A stretch of 64,000 nt of DNA from an uncultured Collinsella sp. (GTDB lineage: Bacteria; Actinomycetota; Coriobacteriia; Coriobacteriales; Coriobacteriaceae), in the NCBI GenBank assembly GCA_900542315.1, contig UQMV01000001.1, forward strand, positions 1-64,000, written 5' to 3'. The stretch's first letter is position 1, and each line of letters opens with the position of its first letter. The position numbers were made by a program, and so were the translations under genes. This document shows positions 35,874 through 43,349 of this stretch, one piece after another. A model generated the notes under the pieces. It was not told the DNA's origin. It made no database searches and was given only the letters and a program-made list of their open reading frames with translations.

Positions 35874-36767
35874 CTACAGCAGGGTGACGCTAAAGCTGCG
35901 TTTATCGGTGGCACCCGGTGCCAAAGTAATGGTGTTGACCTTGTGCTCAAAGACGTCGTCCTCGGTGTCCATGGTGGTGTGGCCGGTCCAGGGCTCGAGC
36001 GCCACAAACGGGGCGTCGTTGGCGGCAGACCACACGCCGATGTACTTAAAGCCCTCAAAGTCGATCTTCACGCCGTGACCCGACTTGCGTCCGCGCAGGG
36101 TGAGCGTGGAGCCGGGAACGTCGGTGAACATGATGGCGTCGTTATCGAAGCTGCGGTGCGTGATAGGCAGCACGTCCGAGTTGTCGGGGGCCTTGTAGCT
36201 GCCCTCAAACGTCATGAGGCCATCGGGCGTAATGATGGGCGCCTCGTTGGTCCATGCCTCGGTAAATGCCAACTCGTAATCCTCGAACGCCTCGTCATCG
36301 GCACCCGGGGCCGGCACGTTAAAGGCAGGGTGACCGCCCACCGAGAACGGCAGATCCACGTCGCCGGTGTTGGTGACGGCAAAGGTCTGGGTAAGCGTAG
36401 CGTCGCCGGTGAGCGCATAGGTCATGTTGAGCTTAAAGTGGAAGGGGAAGGCCTTGAGCGACTCGGGCGTGTCGGCGATCTCGTAGGTTACCGAGGAGCC
36501 GTCCTCCGAAACCTCGACCAGCTTGTGCTCGACAATGCGCGCGATGCCATGGCGCGCCATCTCGCAGGTGCCGGCGGCAGATGTCGCCGTGTTGTTGCGC
36601 AGCGAGCCCACGATGGGGAACAGGATGGGCGCATGCTTGCCCCAAAAGGCGGGGTCGCCCTGCCACAGATACTCGTTGCCGTTGAGGGCAAGGCTCGTGA
36701 GCTGGGCACCCATGGAATCGATGGCCGCGGTGAGGCCGCCGCGCTTGATGGTGGTGACGGTGGACAT
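35874..36767 (-). CDS. aldose 1-epimerase family protein
   Basis: A 297-residue galactose-mutarotase-like protein of the LacX/YeaD branch, interconverting sugar anomers. Visible features are NGNEYLWQGDPAFWGKHAPILFPIVG (family start; keyed by WQGDPAFWG), the catalytic-type GGHPAFNVP histidine and the late LEPWTGHTT. ATG 36767 follows GGAGGAAG. It stands alone between a repeat region and a divergent-free membrane protein gene; no sugar operon is next to it, so its substrate is open. Confidence 0.87.
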   Translation of the reverse strand: MSTVTTIKRGGLTAAIDSMGAQLTSLALNGNEYLWQGDPAFWGKHAPILFPIVGSLRNNTATSAAGTCEMARHGIARIVEHKLVEVSEDGSSVTYEIADTPESLKAFPFHFKLNMTYALTGDATLTQTFAVTNTGDVDLPFSVGGHPAFNVPAPGADDEAFEDYELAFTEAWTNEAPIITPDGLMTFEGSYKAPDNSDVLPITHRSFDNDAIMFTDVPGSTLTLRGRKSGHGVKIDFEGFKYIGVWSAANDAPFVALEPWTGHTTMDTEDDVFEHKVNTITLAPGATDKRSFSVTLL

Positions 36768-36845
36768 GCTACTTCCTCCAAAAGTAAACAACAGTGTCGA
36801 GGGCTATTGTCCCACTCTTGGGAGCAGCGCGAGGCGGCGGCGCAG

Positions 36846-37748
36846 CTATTGAGCGGCCACATAGAGATCGAACCCGCCCTGTGGCGTGGAATCGACCGTA
36901 TTGGGCGCCTGGGAGTTAAAGCTCACGGGCACCATGCGCTTTGAGGCGCGGAAGCGCGTGCCATCGGTGGCGACGGGAGGCTCATCGACGGTGAGCTCAT
37001 AGTCGCCGGGCTTGAGCTCGATGCCATCGCCGTCGGAGCTGATGTACTGATACTCGTCGACCGTCTGGCCCTTAAGCGTGCGACCCACGATATGGATGAG
37101 CATCTGGCTGTCGCCGCGCGCGGTGTCCCACGTCGCGCCGTCTTTGACCTCGACCGACACATGCACCGAGCGCGTACGGCTGAGCGACTGCTCGATGGAC
37201 ATCTCGGCCTTGGCGGCGTCTTTTCGCTGCTGCTCAACATGGCCCCAAACGTTGCCGATTGCCGAGCACGCAATAACGCCGGCCATAAAGGCGATGAGGA
37301 TTGGGCCGAGCGGAGAGCGGCGACCCGCATCTTCCTCGCGAGCCAAGTCGGGACGATGCGTGGGGGCGGGCGCCTGGGCGCCCTGCGCGGGCACGTCGAG
37401 GATGCTGAAGGACGCCGTGCTGCCGGGGTCGATGTTATGGCGCGGCTGCGGCGTCTTGGCCGGCGAGATCGACATATCGGCCGGCTGGCTCAGCGTGGCT
37501 GTGGCATCGGCCTTGGCCTCGTTGGCCTCTGCCTGGGCCCAAGCTTGCTCGAAGGTCAGGGGCTCGGCGGGGTCGGAAGCGGCATTATCGGATTCGGCCG
37601 TGGCGTCGCCGGCGGCCTCGGCATCAGCACCAGCCGCGCCCTCGGCATCCGCCCCATCGCTCGACTCATCACTCGTCAAAGGCTCGTCCCACTCCTCGTC
37701 CGGAGCCTCACCTTCGCTATACCACCATTCAAAGTTATCGATATCCAT
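36846..37748 (-). CDS. single-pass membrane protein of unknown function
   Basis: A 300-residue protein. The N-terminal 160 residues are cytosolic, acidic and Ala/Glu/Asp rich with WW near the start (FEWWYSEGEAPDEEW). One transmembrane helix (about 173-195, GPILIAFMAGVIACSAIGNVW) follows, then an extracellular domain of about 100 residues with beta-strand character (VHVSVEVKDGATWD; DGIELKPGDYELTVDEPP). ATG 37748 was chosen because the frame upstream is unrelated basic sequence. I do not recognise the family. It is about 80 bases upstream of the epimerase gene on the same strand. Confidence 0.75.
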   Translation of the reverse strand: MDIDNFEWWYSEGEAPDEEWDEPLTSDESSDGADAEGAAGADAEAAGDATAESDNAASDPAEPLTFEQAWAQAEANEAKADATATLSQPADMSISPAKTPQPRHNIDPGSTASFSILDVPAQGAQAPAPTHRPDLAREEDAGRRSPLGPILIAFMAGVIACSAIGNVWGHVEQQRKDAAKAEMSIEQSLSRTRSVHVSVEVKDGATWDTARGDSQMLIHIVGRTLKGQTVDEYQYISSDGDGIELKPGDYELTVDEPPVATDGTRFRASKRMVPVSFNSQAPNTVDSTPQGGFDLYVAAQ

Positions 37749-37991
37749 ACGGGGCGCCCCCTTTGGCCTCGCAAATACATATTTGCTAGCCTTATACCCC
37801 CAGATGGCACAGGCGCTCGCCCGCGCTGGACAACAAAACCGTCCCAACACTCGGCGCTTTTCCTCGATTTCGAGCTTTTCATCGATTGTTGGGACGGTTT
37901 GAAGCGCGGTAAAGAAGCTGCCCCCTTGCCGCTTTCTGATAGAGTTGCAGAGTCCCCAAACTCAGCCTTGCCCATTATTGGAGTTATCGCT

Positions 37992-39215
37992 TTGACGACC
38001 ACATCTACCCTTTCCCCCGCTCGCACCAAGCTCTGCCTGGCACTGCTTGTGTTGCTCGGCTTCTCGCTCGGCTGTTCTGAGTTCGTGGTCATTGGCATCG
38101 AGGGTGACCTGGCGACGGAACTCGGCATCTCACTTGCCACCGCAGGCCAGCTCATCAGCGTGTTCGCGCTCGTCTACGCCATCGCGACGCCGGTGCTTGC
38201 GCTCAGCACGGGACGCTTCCGCCGCTACCAGCTGCTCGTGTGCTACAGCATTGTCTTTGTGCTCGGCAATCTTGTCATGGCGTTGGCGCCCAACTTCCAA
38301 GTGCTGTTTGCCTCGCGCATCATCTTGGGCTCCGTCTCGGGCGCACTGCTCGCCGTAGGCGTGACGTATATCCCCGAGCTGCTGTCTCCGCAGCAGACCT
38401 CGCTCGCCATCTCGGTGGTGTACGGCGCTTTCTCCGTGGCGATGGTCTTTGTGACCTCGATCGGCAAGTTTGTGGCCGATACGCTCGACTGGCACGTTGC
38501 CATGTACGGTACGCTCGCCTTCGCCGTTCTGATCTGTACTGCGCTCGTGGCGTTTATGCCGCGTGCCGGACAGACCGATGAGCCTGCCACATTCCGCGAG
38601 CAGGCGGGGCTTCTGCGCGAGCCGAGCATTATCACCGGCATGCTCATCTTTTTGTTTGGCGTGGGGTCGGTCTACGTGTTTTACGGCTACGTGACGCCCT
38701 ATCTGGAGCAGGTGTTGGGCATGGGCACCGTCCAGGCAAGCACTACACTCATGGCCTACGGCGTGTTTTGCCTGATCTCGAACATCTTGGGCGGATGGAT
38801 CGACGCGCGTTTTGGCATGAAGGCGCTGCTCGTGACGTTTACGCTGCAGGCAGCGGCACTGTTTGGACTGTTTGCCGTGGGCGCCGCCATGCCCCTCGCA
38901 CTCGTTTTTGTCTTTAGTCTGGCGATGCTCATGTATCTGTTCTCGGTCTCGTGCATCACGCACTTTATGGACGTGGCCCGCAGCCGTCACCCCAAATCGA
39001 TGGTGCTCGCGAGCTCGGTGGAGCCCATGGCGTTTAACGTCGGCATCTCGTTTGGCACCGCGGTGGGCGGCGCCGTGGTAAGCGGAATTGGCATTGCCTA
39101 CGTGGGCGCCGTTGGCGCCGCGTTCTCGCTCGTGGCCTGGGTACTCACGCTAGTGACGATCAAGCTCGCCCGCTGGGAGCGCAAGCGGGCAGCACAATCT
39201 TCGATGCAGGCATAG
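37992..39215 (+). CDS. MFS transporter, drug/sugar efflux type (AraJ/DHA1-like)
   Basis: A 407-residue carrier with twelve predicted helices. GCSEFVVIGIEGDLATELGI and the first-loop STGRFRRYQLLV motif (a degenerate D-R-x-G-R/K-R) resemble DHA1 and sugar efflux proteins such as AraJ/PbuE. The best start is TTG 37992 with GGAG eight bases upstream; no ATG exists before the first helix. The long open frame upstream is antisense to the preceding gene. Substrate unknown. Confidence 0.85.
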   Translation: MTTTSTLSPARTKLCLALLVLLGFSLGCSEFVVIGIEGDLATELGISLATAGQLISVFALVYAIATPVLALSTGRFRRYQLLVCYSIVFVLGNLVMALAPNFQVLFASRIILGSVSGALLAVGVTYIPELLSPQQTSLAISVVYGAFSVAMVFVTSIGKFVADTLDWHVAMYGTLAFAVLICTALVAFMPRAGQTDEPATFREQAGLLREPSIITGMLIFLFGVGSVYVFYGYVTPYLEQVLGMGTVQASTTLMAYGVFCLISNILGGWIDARFGMKALLVTFTLQAAALFGLFAVGAAMPLALVFVFSLAMLMYLFSVSCITHFMDVARSRHPKSMVLASSVEPMAFNVGISFGTAVGGAVVSGIGIAYVGAVGAAFSLVAWVLTLVTIKLARWERKRAAQSSMQA

Positions 39216-39305
39216 GGGCAAACATAGCCCAAGGTGGCGAGCGACCGGTGAAACCGTCCCATACAAGTGGTGTTTATCCGCCCGCAAGCTCCAGCAGTGC
39301 AATTT

Positions 39306-39390
39306 CGTGTACTTCAGATACACGCTTTTCCACAATTTCGTGTATTTGAAGTACACGAAATCGTACTAAACTATGTATTTGAAATACACG
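39306..39390. promoter_or_regulatory. three palindromic sites phased at 33 bp
   Basis: Related palindromes CGTGTACTTCAGATACACG (39306), CGTGTATTTGAAGTACACG (39339) and TATGTATTTGAAATACACG (39372) begin exactly 33 bases apart, about three helical turns, with the last one ending 19 bases before the ATPase start. They look like cooperative operator sites for that gene. Confidence 0.7.
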
Positions 39391-39409
39391 GAATTGGAAA
39401 GGCGGCTCC

Positions 39410-40780
39410 ATGCGCAGATCAATCGAATCCGTCATCGAATCATGGGCGACAGAGGACGCGTCGCGCCCCCTCCTCATCCGTGGTGCGCGACGCGTGGGCA
39501 AAACGTACGCTGCCGAGGAAATCGGCAGACGAATCGCCGGCGATGCATTTGTCAAACTCGACTTTCAGACCGATCTTGAGCTGATTGCCCCACTGTTCGA
39601 CTGCCCCACCGACGACGTAGACACCATCGTGGCACGAATCTCAGACTATAAGCGCACCCCCATTCGCAAGGAAACCGCATTCATCCTGTTTGACGAGGTG
39701 CAGCTCTGCGAACGCGCGCTCAACTCGCTTCGCTTTTTCTCGGGTTCGGGCTGGCGCATATGCGCGACCGGCAGCCAGCTCGGCGTCGCCACGCGCAAGC
39801 GCAAGTTGCCTTTTCCCAGCGGCGTCCGTCAAGAGACCATGCATCCTATGTCGTTCGAGGAGTTTCTCTGGGCGCTCGGTGAGGAGCAGATGGCGGATGC
39901 CATTCGCGCCCACGCCGGCACGCTTGAGGCCTACGTCGCGCATCAAGCCACGCTCAGCCTGTTTCATCGATACCAGATCGTGGGCGGCATGCCCGCCGCC
40001 GTCAACGCATATCGCAAGACACTATCCATCGAAGACGCGCGCGTCGAGCAGCGCGAAATCGACGAGACCTACACCGCCGATATGACCGACCCCGAAAACG
40101 GGATCAGCGGCGTGGCAGCGCGCAAGGTCTGGCGCTCCATTCCATCCCAGCTGCTACGATCCTCAACCAAGAAATTCAAGTACTCCGAGGTCGAACGCGG
40201 AGGCCGACGCGCAAAGCTCATCGAGCCACTCGACTGGCTCGAGGGCGCCGGCATCATATCGGTCAACAACCTGACCGAAGGCATCGAACCTCCCCTCGTC
40301 CCCTTCGACGACGAAGACGGGAGCTTCTTTAAAGTCTATCTTCTCGATACGGGCCTCATGTTCTACAAACTCGGTATCAACCCGCGACTCTGGCTCGACC
40401 TCAAAGAGGATTCCGCCATTGCGCTGTCTTCCGACTTTCGAGGTGCCTTGGCGGAGAACTCGGTCATGCAGGCATTTTCGGGCAATGGTTTGCAGACGTA
40501 TTACTGGATACCACCGTCGTCTTGGAAGACGAACGGCGAGCTCGATTTTCTACTTCAGACCGACCGTATGGAGATCGTTCCCGTCGAGGTAAAATCCGCA
40601 CGCAACGTGCGCGCGAGAACCCTCGGGTCGTTTATGGAAAAAGCCCGGTCGCCGTATGCCTACATATTGTCCGAGAACAATTTTGCCCGCAGCGAAACCG
40701 ATGACGGACGCGAGCTGCGCCACCTCCCCTTGTACGCAGCGGGCTTTATCGGAGCAAACTGTCTCAAGGCCAGTCTGTAA
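39410..40780 (+). CDS. AAA ATPase with DUF4143 domain
   Basis: A 456-residue protein. The N-terminal AAA_14 domain has Walker A RGARRVGKTYAAEE (about 24-33) and Walker B FILFDEVQLC; a winged-helix-like middle (KFKYSEVERGGRRAKLIEPLDWLEGAG region) and a C-terminal PD-(D/E)XK-like DUF4143 part with GELDFLLQTDRMEIVPVEVKSA follow. The E-L-D...E-V-K pattern is nuclease-fold-like. Cellular role of the family is not established. It has three phased palindromes in front. The next gene follows after 33 bases. Confidence 0.85.
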   Translation: MRRSIESVIESWATEDASRPLLIRGARRVGKTYAAEEIGRRIAGDAFVKLDFQTDLELIAPLFDCPTDDVDTIVARISDYKRTPIRKETAFILFDEVQLCERALNSLRFFSGSGWRICATGSQLGVATRKRKLPFPSGVRQETMHPMSFEEFLWALGEEQMADAIRAHAGTLEAYVAHQATLSLFHRYQIVGGMPAAVNAYRKTLSIEDARVEQREIDETYTADMTDPENGISGVAARKVWRSIPSQLLRSSTKKFKYSEVERGGRRAKLIEPLDWLEGAGIISVNNLTEGIEPPLVPFDDEDGSFFKVYLLDTGLMFYKLGINPRLWLDLKEDSAIALSSDFRGALAENSVMQAFSGNGLQTYYWIPPSSWKTNGELDFLLQTDRMEIVPVEVKSARNVRARTLGSFMEKARSPYAYILSENNFARSETDDGRELRHLPLYAAGFIGANCLKASL

Positions 40781-40813
40781 GCCCCGCGCAACCGCCCTGA
40801 AAGGAAACCGCTC

Positions 40814-41260
40814 ATGCAACGCATTCTGTTTATTTGCCACGGGAACATCTGTCGCTCGACGATGGCTGAGTCCGTGTTTACCGAGCTGGTGCGCCGTGCT
40901 GGGCGCGAGGCGGAATTCGTTATTGATTCCGCCGCGACCTCGACCGAGGAGATTGGCAATCCGCCGCATCATGGCACGGTTGCCAAGCTGCGCGAGGTCG
41001 GGATTCCCGTCGTTGCGCACCGTGCGCGCCAGGTGCGTCGCGCGGAGTATGGCGACTGGGACCACATTGTCTATATGGATGCCGAGAACGCGCGCGGCCT
41101 GCGTCGCATCTTCGGCGACGATCCCAACGGCAAGATTACGCGCTTGCTCGATTGGACCGACCGCCCCGGCGACGTGGCCGACCCCTGGTACACGGGCAAC
41201 TTTGATGCCACGTACCGCGACGTGCTCGCCGGCTGCACGGCCATGCTCGAGCAGCTATAG
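40814..41260 (+). CDS. low-molecular-weight protein-tyrosine phosphatase
   Basis: A 148-residue phosphatase with the P-loop CHGNICRS (Cys8 nucleophile, Arg14) and the general acid Asp123 in ADPWYTG. In other bacteria this family dephosphorylates tyrosine kinases of polysaccharide export, but no such kinase gene is near here. It lies 33 bases after the ATPase gene and may be co-transcribed. Confidence 0.93.
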   Translation: MQRILFICHGNICRSTMAESVFTELVRRAGREAEFVIDSAATSTEEIGNPPHHGTVAKLREVGIPVVAHRARQVRRAEYGDWDHIVYMDAENARGLRRIFGDDPNGKITRLLDWTDRPGDVADPWYTGNFDATYRDVLAGCTAMLEQL

Positions 41261-41305
41261 GCGCTCGGACACGCGGGCGCACGAGCCGTGCCATCGGCAT
41301 AAAAC

Positions 41306-41427
41306 GAGCGTGGATTTTCTCCCGCTTACAAATTGAGCGTGGATAATCTCCCACTTTGAGCGTAAAACCACGCTCTAAACGGGAGATTATCCACGCTCAT
41401 TATCTTGGCGGGAGAAAATCCACGCTC
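41306..41427. repeat. nested double palindrome
   Basis: A 20-bp outer stem GAGCGTGGATTTTCTCCCGC (41306-41325/41408-41427) encloses an 18-bp stem GAGCGTGGATAATCTCCC (41335-41352/41381-41398), itself enclosing GAGCGT/ACGCTC. All four arms are variants of one unit. It lies between convergent genes. Confidence 0.85.
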
Positions 41428-41429
41428 GA

Positions 41430-41759
41430 TTACTCGTCGACGATCTCGGCGAGCCAAACGTTCAGCGTATCGACCTCGGGGCAGCAGAACTTTGCCGTAC
41501 CGGGCTCGTTGCCAGGCACGGTGCCGCCGTAGCGCAGGATGTCGATATAGGGAAAGCCCACGTGGCAGGCCATGGCGCACATCTTGCCGCGATCGCGGTC
41601 GAAGTCAAAGACATCGCCCGGCTTGTGGCCATGGTGGCAGCGACACGTACCCAGCTGGTCCACGCAGCTAATGCGAATACGCGGGCGCTTGCCGCGCGGC
41701 GCACCAAGCGGCTTGTTCTCGCTCGCGGGCTCGGGGCGGCTCTCGCCGGCGCTACTCAT
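41430..41759 (-). CDS. TIGR04076-family protein
   Basis: A 109-residue cysteine-rich protein of unknown function. The family pattern is seen: a first strand IRISCVDQLGTC, HGHKPGDVFDFD, then MCAMACHVGFPYIDILRYGG and FCCPEVDTLNVWLAE. The first 25 residues are a low-complexity leader. Its start overlaps the kinase stop by 8 bases, so translation is probably coupled to that gene. Confidence 0.8.
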   Translation of the reverse strand: MSSAGESRPEPASENKPLGAPRGKRPRIRISCVDQLGTCRCHHGHKPGDVFDFDRDRGKMCAMACHVGFPYIDILRYGGTVPGNEPGTAKFCCPEVDTLNVWLAEIVDE

Positions 41760-42576
41760 GGTCGATCACATCCAGGCAGGCCTCGATGGGTAGACCGGCG
41801 GACTTGTCCTCCTGGTCGGCGTTGCGCTCGATAAGCTCGGCAACCACGCGCATGGCATCGGCCGTCGCACGCTGCAGACTCCAACCGGCCATAACGCGGC
41901 CCACAAGCACCGCCGAGAACGTATCGCCCGTGCCGGGGAAATAGACCGGGATCAGCTCGAAGGGAATCGTGAAGTACTCTCCTGCCACATGGTCATAGCC
42001 GATAACGGAATTCTGCCCATCGACCACAGCGCTCGTAACGACCACCGACTTGGCGCCCAGCGCGCGCACGGCGTCCACGAGCGCGTGGGCCTCGTCGACC
42101 GAAATCTGCTCGGCGATAGGCGTGTCGGTGAGCAGGCATGCCTCGGTGTAGTTGGGCACCGCGTAGTCGGCGCACTCGAGCAGGCTGCGCATGAGGCCGA
42201 TCGTGGACTCGGGCACGCCGGCGTAGAGCTTGCCGTTATCACCCATGATGGGATCGACAAACACTTTGGTGCCCTTTTGCGCGCGACGGTGGCAGAAGTC
42301 CGAAATGATGCGCGTCTCTTCCTCGGTCACGATAAAGCCGGTGGAGATGGCATCGAATTCAAAGCCGAGCTCCTCCCAGATGGCAAGGCTCTGGCGCACG
42401 TACTCCGTGGTGTCGTGGATGTAGAATTTAGGGTAGTTGAGCGTGTCGGACACGAGGGCCGTCGGCAGGTTGTGGATACGGTAGCCCATATGCGACAGCA
42501 CCGGCAGCATGGCGGAAAGCGCGACCTTGCCGTAGCCGCACATATCGTTGATCAGCAGCAGCTGAGTGTTCTTCAT
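41752..42576 (-). CDS. pyridoxal/pyridoxamine kinase
   Basis: A 274-residue ribokinase-fold enzyme of the PdxK/PdxY type that phosphorylates B6 vitamers. Supporting motifs are INDMCGYGKVALSAMLPVLS, DPIMGDNGKLY, NYTEACLLT and the anion hole with catalytic Asp in PGTGDTFSAVLVG. ATG 42576 follows AGGGGGA; an open 55-residue extension is unrelated. It is co-transcribed with the TIGR04076 gene. Confidence 0.9.
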   Translation of the reverse strand: MKNTQLLLINDMCGYGKVALSAMLPVLSHMGYRIHNLPTALVSDTLNYPKFYIHDTTEYVRQSLAIWEELGFEFDAISTGFIVTEEETRIISDFCHRRAQKGTKVFVDPIMGDNGKLYAGVPESTIGLMRSLLECADYAVPNYTEACLLTDTPIAEQISVDEAHALVDAVRALGAKSVVVTSAVVDGQNSVIGYDHVAGEYFTIPFELIPVYFPGTGDTFSAVLVGRVMAGWSLQRATADAMRVVAELIERNADQEDKSAGLPIEACLDVIDHE

Positions 42577-42702
42577 GAGAGTCCCCCTTGGGTCGGGCAT
42601 GGCGCGGCGGCGCCACCGTGCGACTAAGTGTAGCGCAGGGAGGGTTGCCGGCGAGCGCCAGCACCACGAAGAGCGCATTGTTGCCGATAGGTTTCGAAAA
42701 TG

Positions 42703-42746
42703 CAGCGTCGGCCGGTTACGGCGTTTCGGGAAACGCCGCAACTAAT
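42703..42746. repeat. partial copy of the structured repeat
   Basis: GCAGCGTCGGCCGGTTACGG and the hairpin GTTACGGCGTTTC...GAAACGCCGCAAC match the right end of the 178-bp elements. The long left stem is absent. It sits between the divergent kinase and marR-type genes. Confidence 0.6.
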
Positions 42747-42758
42747 TACTTTGGTACC

Positions 42759-42821
42759 TTGACAATTATTTCTTACGCTCCTAGATTAGTTAGGCACAAA
42801 ACAATCCCACTACCTAACTAA
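42759..42821 (+). promoter_or_regulatory. promoter and MarR-type operator of the exporter operon
   Basis: A consensus TTGACA (42759-42764) is 17 bases from TAGATT (42782-42787). Inverted repeat TTAGTTAGG (42786-42794) with CCTAACTAA (42813-42821) begins inside the -10 and covers the expected transcription start, a fitting place for repression by the MarR-family protein encoded next. Confidence 0.75.
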
Positions 42822-42842
42822 AGAAAGGAGCGATACGAATTC

Positions 42843-43349
42843 ATGTGCGATGAACCCCTTAACCTTCGTCCGCACGAGCCCGGCGGCGACCCGTCGCAGC
42901 CGGCAGACGTGCCCGAAGCAGTTAACGGCGAAGACAAGCTCGCCAAGCGCATCCTGAGCGGCCTAGGCTTTTGCGGCCACTACATGCACTTTCACGGCGG
43001 CGGCGTGTCCGGCAAGGCGCCCATCGTCTGCCTGCTTGCCAAGCAGGAAAACGGCGAGATGTCGCAGCAGGAACTCGGCATGCACTTCGACCTCAAGCCG
43101 GGGTCGCTTTCCGAAATCTTGTCCAAGCTCGAGTGCGCCGGCATCATCGAGCGCAGCCGCAATCCAAAAGATCGCCGGCAGCTCACCATTCGCCTGACCG
43201 AGATCGGCTGGGAGAAGGCCCGCATCGACCAGGCCGCCCGCATCCGCTTTAGGGGGCAGGCCTTTAGCGCGCTCACCCACGACGAGTGCGAGCAGCTTGC
43301 CGAAATGCTCGAGAAAATTCGCGTAACATGGGAGGAACTGGATGATTAA
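42843..43349 (+). CDS. MarR-family transcriptional regulator
   Basis: A 168-residue winged-helix repressor. The DNA-binding part is MSQQELGMHFDLKPGSLSEILSKLE followed by the wing RNPKDRRQLTIRLTEIG (about 75-120), keyed by DRRQLTIRLT. The first 40 residues are a Pro/Asp-rich leader. It heads an operon with two ABC exporter genes, overlapping the first by 8 bases, an arrangement typical of ligand-responsive exporter cassettes. AAAGGAG lies 12 bases upstream of the start. Confidence 0.9.
   Translation: MCDEPLNLRPHEPGGDPSQPADVPEAVNGEDKLAKRILSGLGFCGHYMHFHGGGVSGKAPIVCLLAKQENGEMSQQELGMHFDLKPGSLSEILSKLECAGIIERSRNPKDRRQLTIRLTEIGWEKARIDQAARIRFRGQAFSALTHDECEQLAEMLEKIRVTWEELDD

Noticed and set aside
39306..39390. 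CRISPR-like array of 33-bp units
   Set aside because: Only three units, no unique spacers of constant length and no cas genes; the repeats are palindromic operator-like sites.
41306..41427. CRISPR or insertion sequence end
   Set aside because: Arms are inverted, not direct, and no transposase or cas gene is adjacent.
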